This document shows, piece after piece, positions 63,489 through 64,000 of a stretch of DNA of 64,000 nucleotides. The translations under genes and the position numbers were made by a program. The notes under the pieces are model-generated. The model worked only from the letters and a program-made list of their open reading frames with translations. It was not told where the DNA came from and did no database searches. The stretch is taken from positions 1 through 64,000 of the forward strand of contig JAGWTI010000003.1 of NCBI GenBank assembly GCA_028876065.1. The letters are read 5' to 3'. Source of the stretch: Nitrospirota bacterium (GTDB lineage Bacteria > Nitrospirota > Nitrospiria > Nitrospirales > Nitrospiraceae). The number at the start of each line of letters is the position of its first letter. The first letter of the stretch is position 1.

Positions 63489-64000
63489 TCATCGGCCACG
63501 GAAGAGCCCGTACCGCAGAATGCACCAGACCGCCACGATTCCATCCCGCCAGGTGATCTTCTTGCCTTCGGCGTAGGTCCGGCCATGGTAGGACACGGGC
63601 ACCTCGTACATGCGCCAATGTCCCCGCGCCACCTTGGCGGTAAATTCAGGCTCGAACCCGAACCGGTTCTCCCGCAGGGTGATCCCCTGCAGCACCTCGC
63701 GCCGGAACGCCTTAAAACAGGTCCAGACATCCGAAAGGTTCACGTCCGTGACCATATTGGAGAGCAGCGTCAAGCCGGTGTTCCCCATCTGATGCCAAAA
63801 AAAGAGGACCCGGTGCGGCCCCCCTAGAAAACGAGACCCATAGACCACATCGGCCACCCCTTGCTCGATGGGCGATAAGAGGATGCGATAATCTTGCGGA
63901 TCGTACTCGAGATCCGCATCCTGAACGATGACCATGTCGCCGCGGACCTCGCGGAAGCCGCGGCGGAGCGCCGCCCCCTTGCCCTGATTGGTCTCTTGAA
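63489..64000 (-). CDS. Family 2 glycosyltransferase, C-terminal part (runs off the window)
   Basis: The frame is open to the last base and the 5' end is outside. The visible 170 residues include [12 protein letters not shown], the catalytic D-x-D in [12 protein letters not shown], and VYGSRF, typical of dolichol-phosphate-mannose-synthase-like GT2 enzymes. The C-terminus has no clear membrane pair. It would make a polyprenyl-linked sugar or add one to the glycan. The asnB-type gene follows after 36 bp. Confidence 0.9.
   Translation of the reverse strand, partial: QETNQGKGAALRRGFREVRGDMVIVQDADLEYDPQDYRILLSPIEQGVADVVYGSRFLGGPHRVLFFWHQMGNTGLTLLSNMVTDVNLSDVWTCFKAFRREVLQGITLRENRFGFEPEFTAKVARGHWRMYEVPVSYHGRTYAEGKKITWRDGIVAVWCILRYGLFRGR

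Overview
This 64 kb window is a chromosomal stretch of a GC-rich, Gram-negative bacterium. The Kdo (lipopolysaccharide core) genes at the left edge, several lipoproteins and exported proteins, and a surface-glycan cluster at the right edge indicate an outer membrane. The gene families and order are compatible with a Nitrospira-like member of the Nitrospirota, but no rRNA or taxonomic marker was tested, so that assignment is an inference.

Layout. 1-7050 is a plus-strand run: end of kdsB, pyrG, kdsA, kdsD, pgsA, plsY, a TrkA-C domain protein and a DegP-type protease. 7051-11013 is an accessory block with visibly lower GC in part. It holds a SIR2-like gene, a complete IS3-family element and three small unassigned genes. 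It is bracketed by two copies of the 3' end of the neighbouring EF-G-like gene, and the IS sits inside the displaced copy. 11014-14804 (minus) carries that EF-G-like gene, an exported-looking YqgE and radC. 15018-18294 (plus) has a zinc-ribbon protein, rsmD-coaD-aminotransferase with ATGA overlaps, and an FmdB-type protein. 18313-22431 (minus) has a lipoprotein, a threonylcarbamoyl-AMP synthase, purD and purH. dnaE and accA follow on the plus strand. 27416-33829 (minus) has an RhlE-like helicase with its own long leader, a MoaD-like protein, a small cytochrome c, a large FAD/Fe-S oxidoreductase and scpB/scpA.

33949-43702 is a mixed region rich in exported and poorly known proteins: a pentapeptide-repeat protein, a secreted Lon-type peptidase, a histone-H1-like protein, a PKD-domain protein, a nucleotidyltransferase, a membrane esterase, a cupredoxin, a PqqD-methyltransferase fusion and Ppx/GppA. 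43720-50617 holds recG, rpmB, tRNA-Gly(CCC), tyrS, comEA, lpd and gcvH. 50707-64000 (all minus) holds a PgaB-C-terminal-like lipoprotein, ndk, mtnA and then a tightly overlapping surface-polysaccharide cluster: WecA-type initiating transferase, sugar aminotransferase, PIG-L deacetylase, WbqC-like protein, a membrane PHP protein, two GT4 glycosyltransferases, an AsnB-type amidotransferase and a GT2 enzyme cut by the window edge.

Functionally, most of the window is housekeeping: nucleotide, lipid, CoA and Kdo synthesis, replication, translation and chromosome segregation. The parts most worth a second look are the fusA-3'-end-bounded accessory block, the FAD/Fe-S + mini-cytochrome + MoaD-like trio, the exported Lon-type peptidase opposite a pentapeptide protein, and the glycan cluster with its split PHP protein. 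No CRISPR array was seen.
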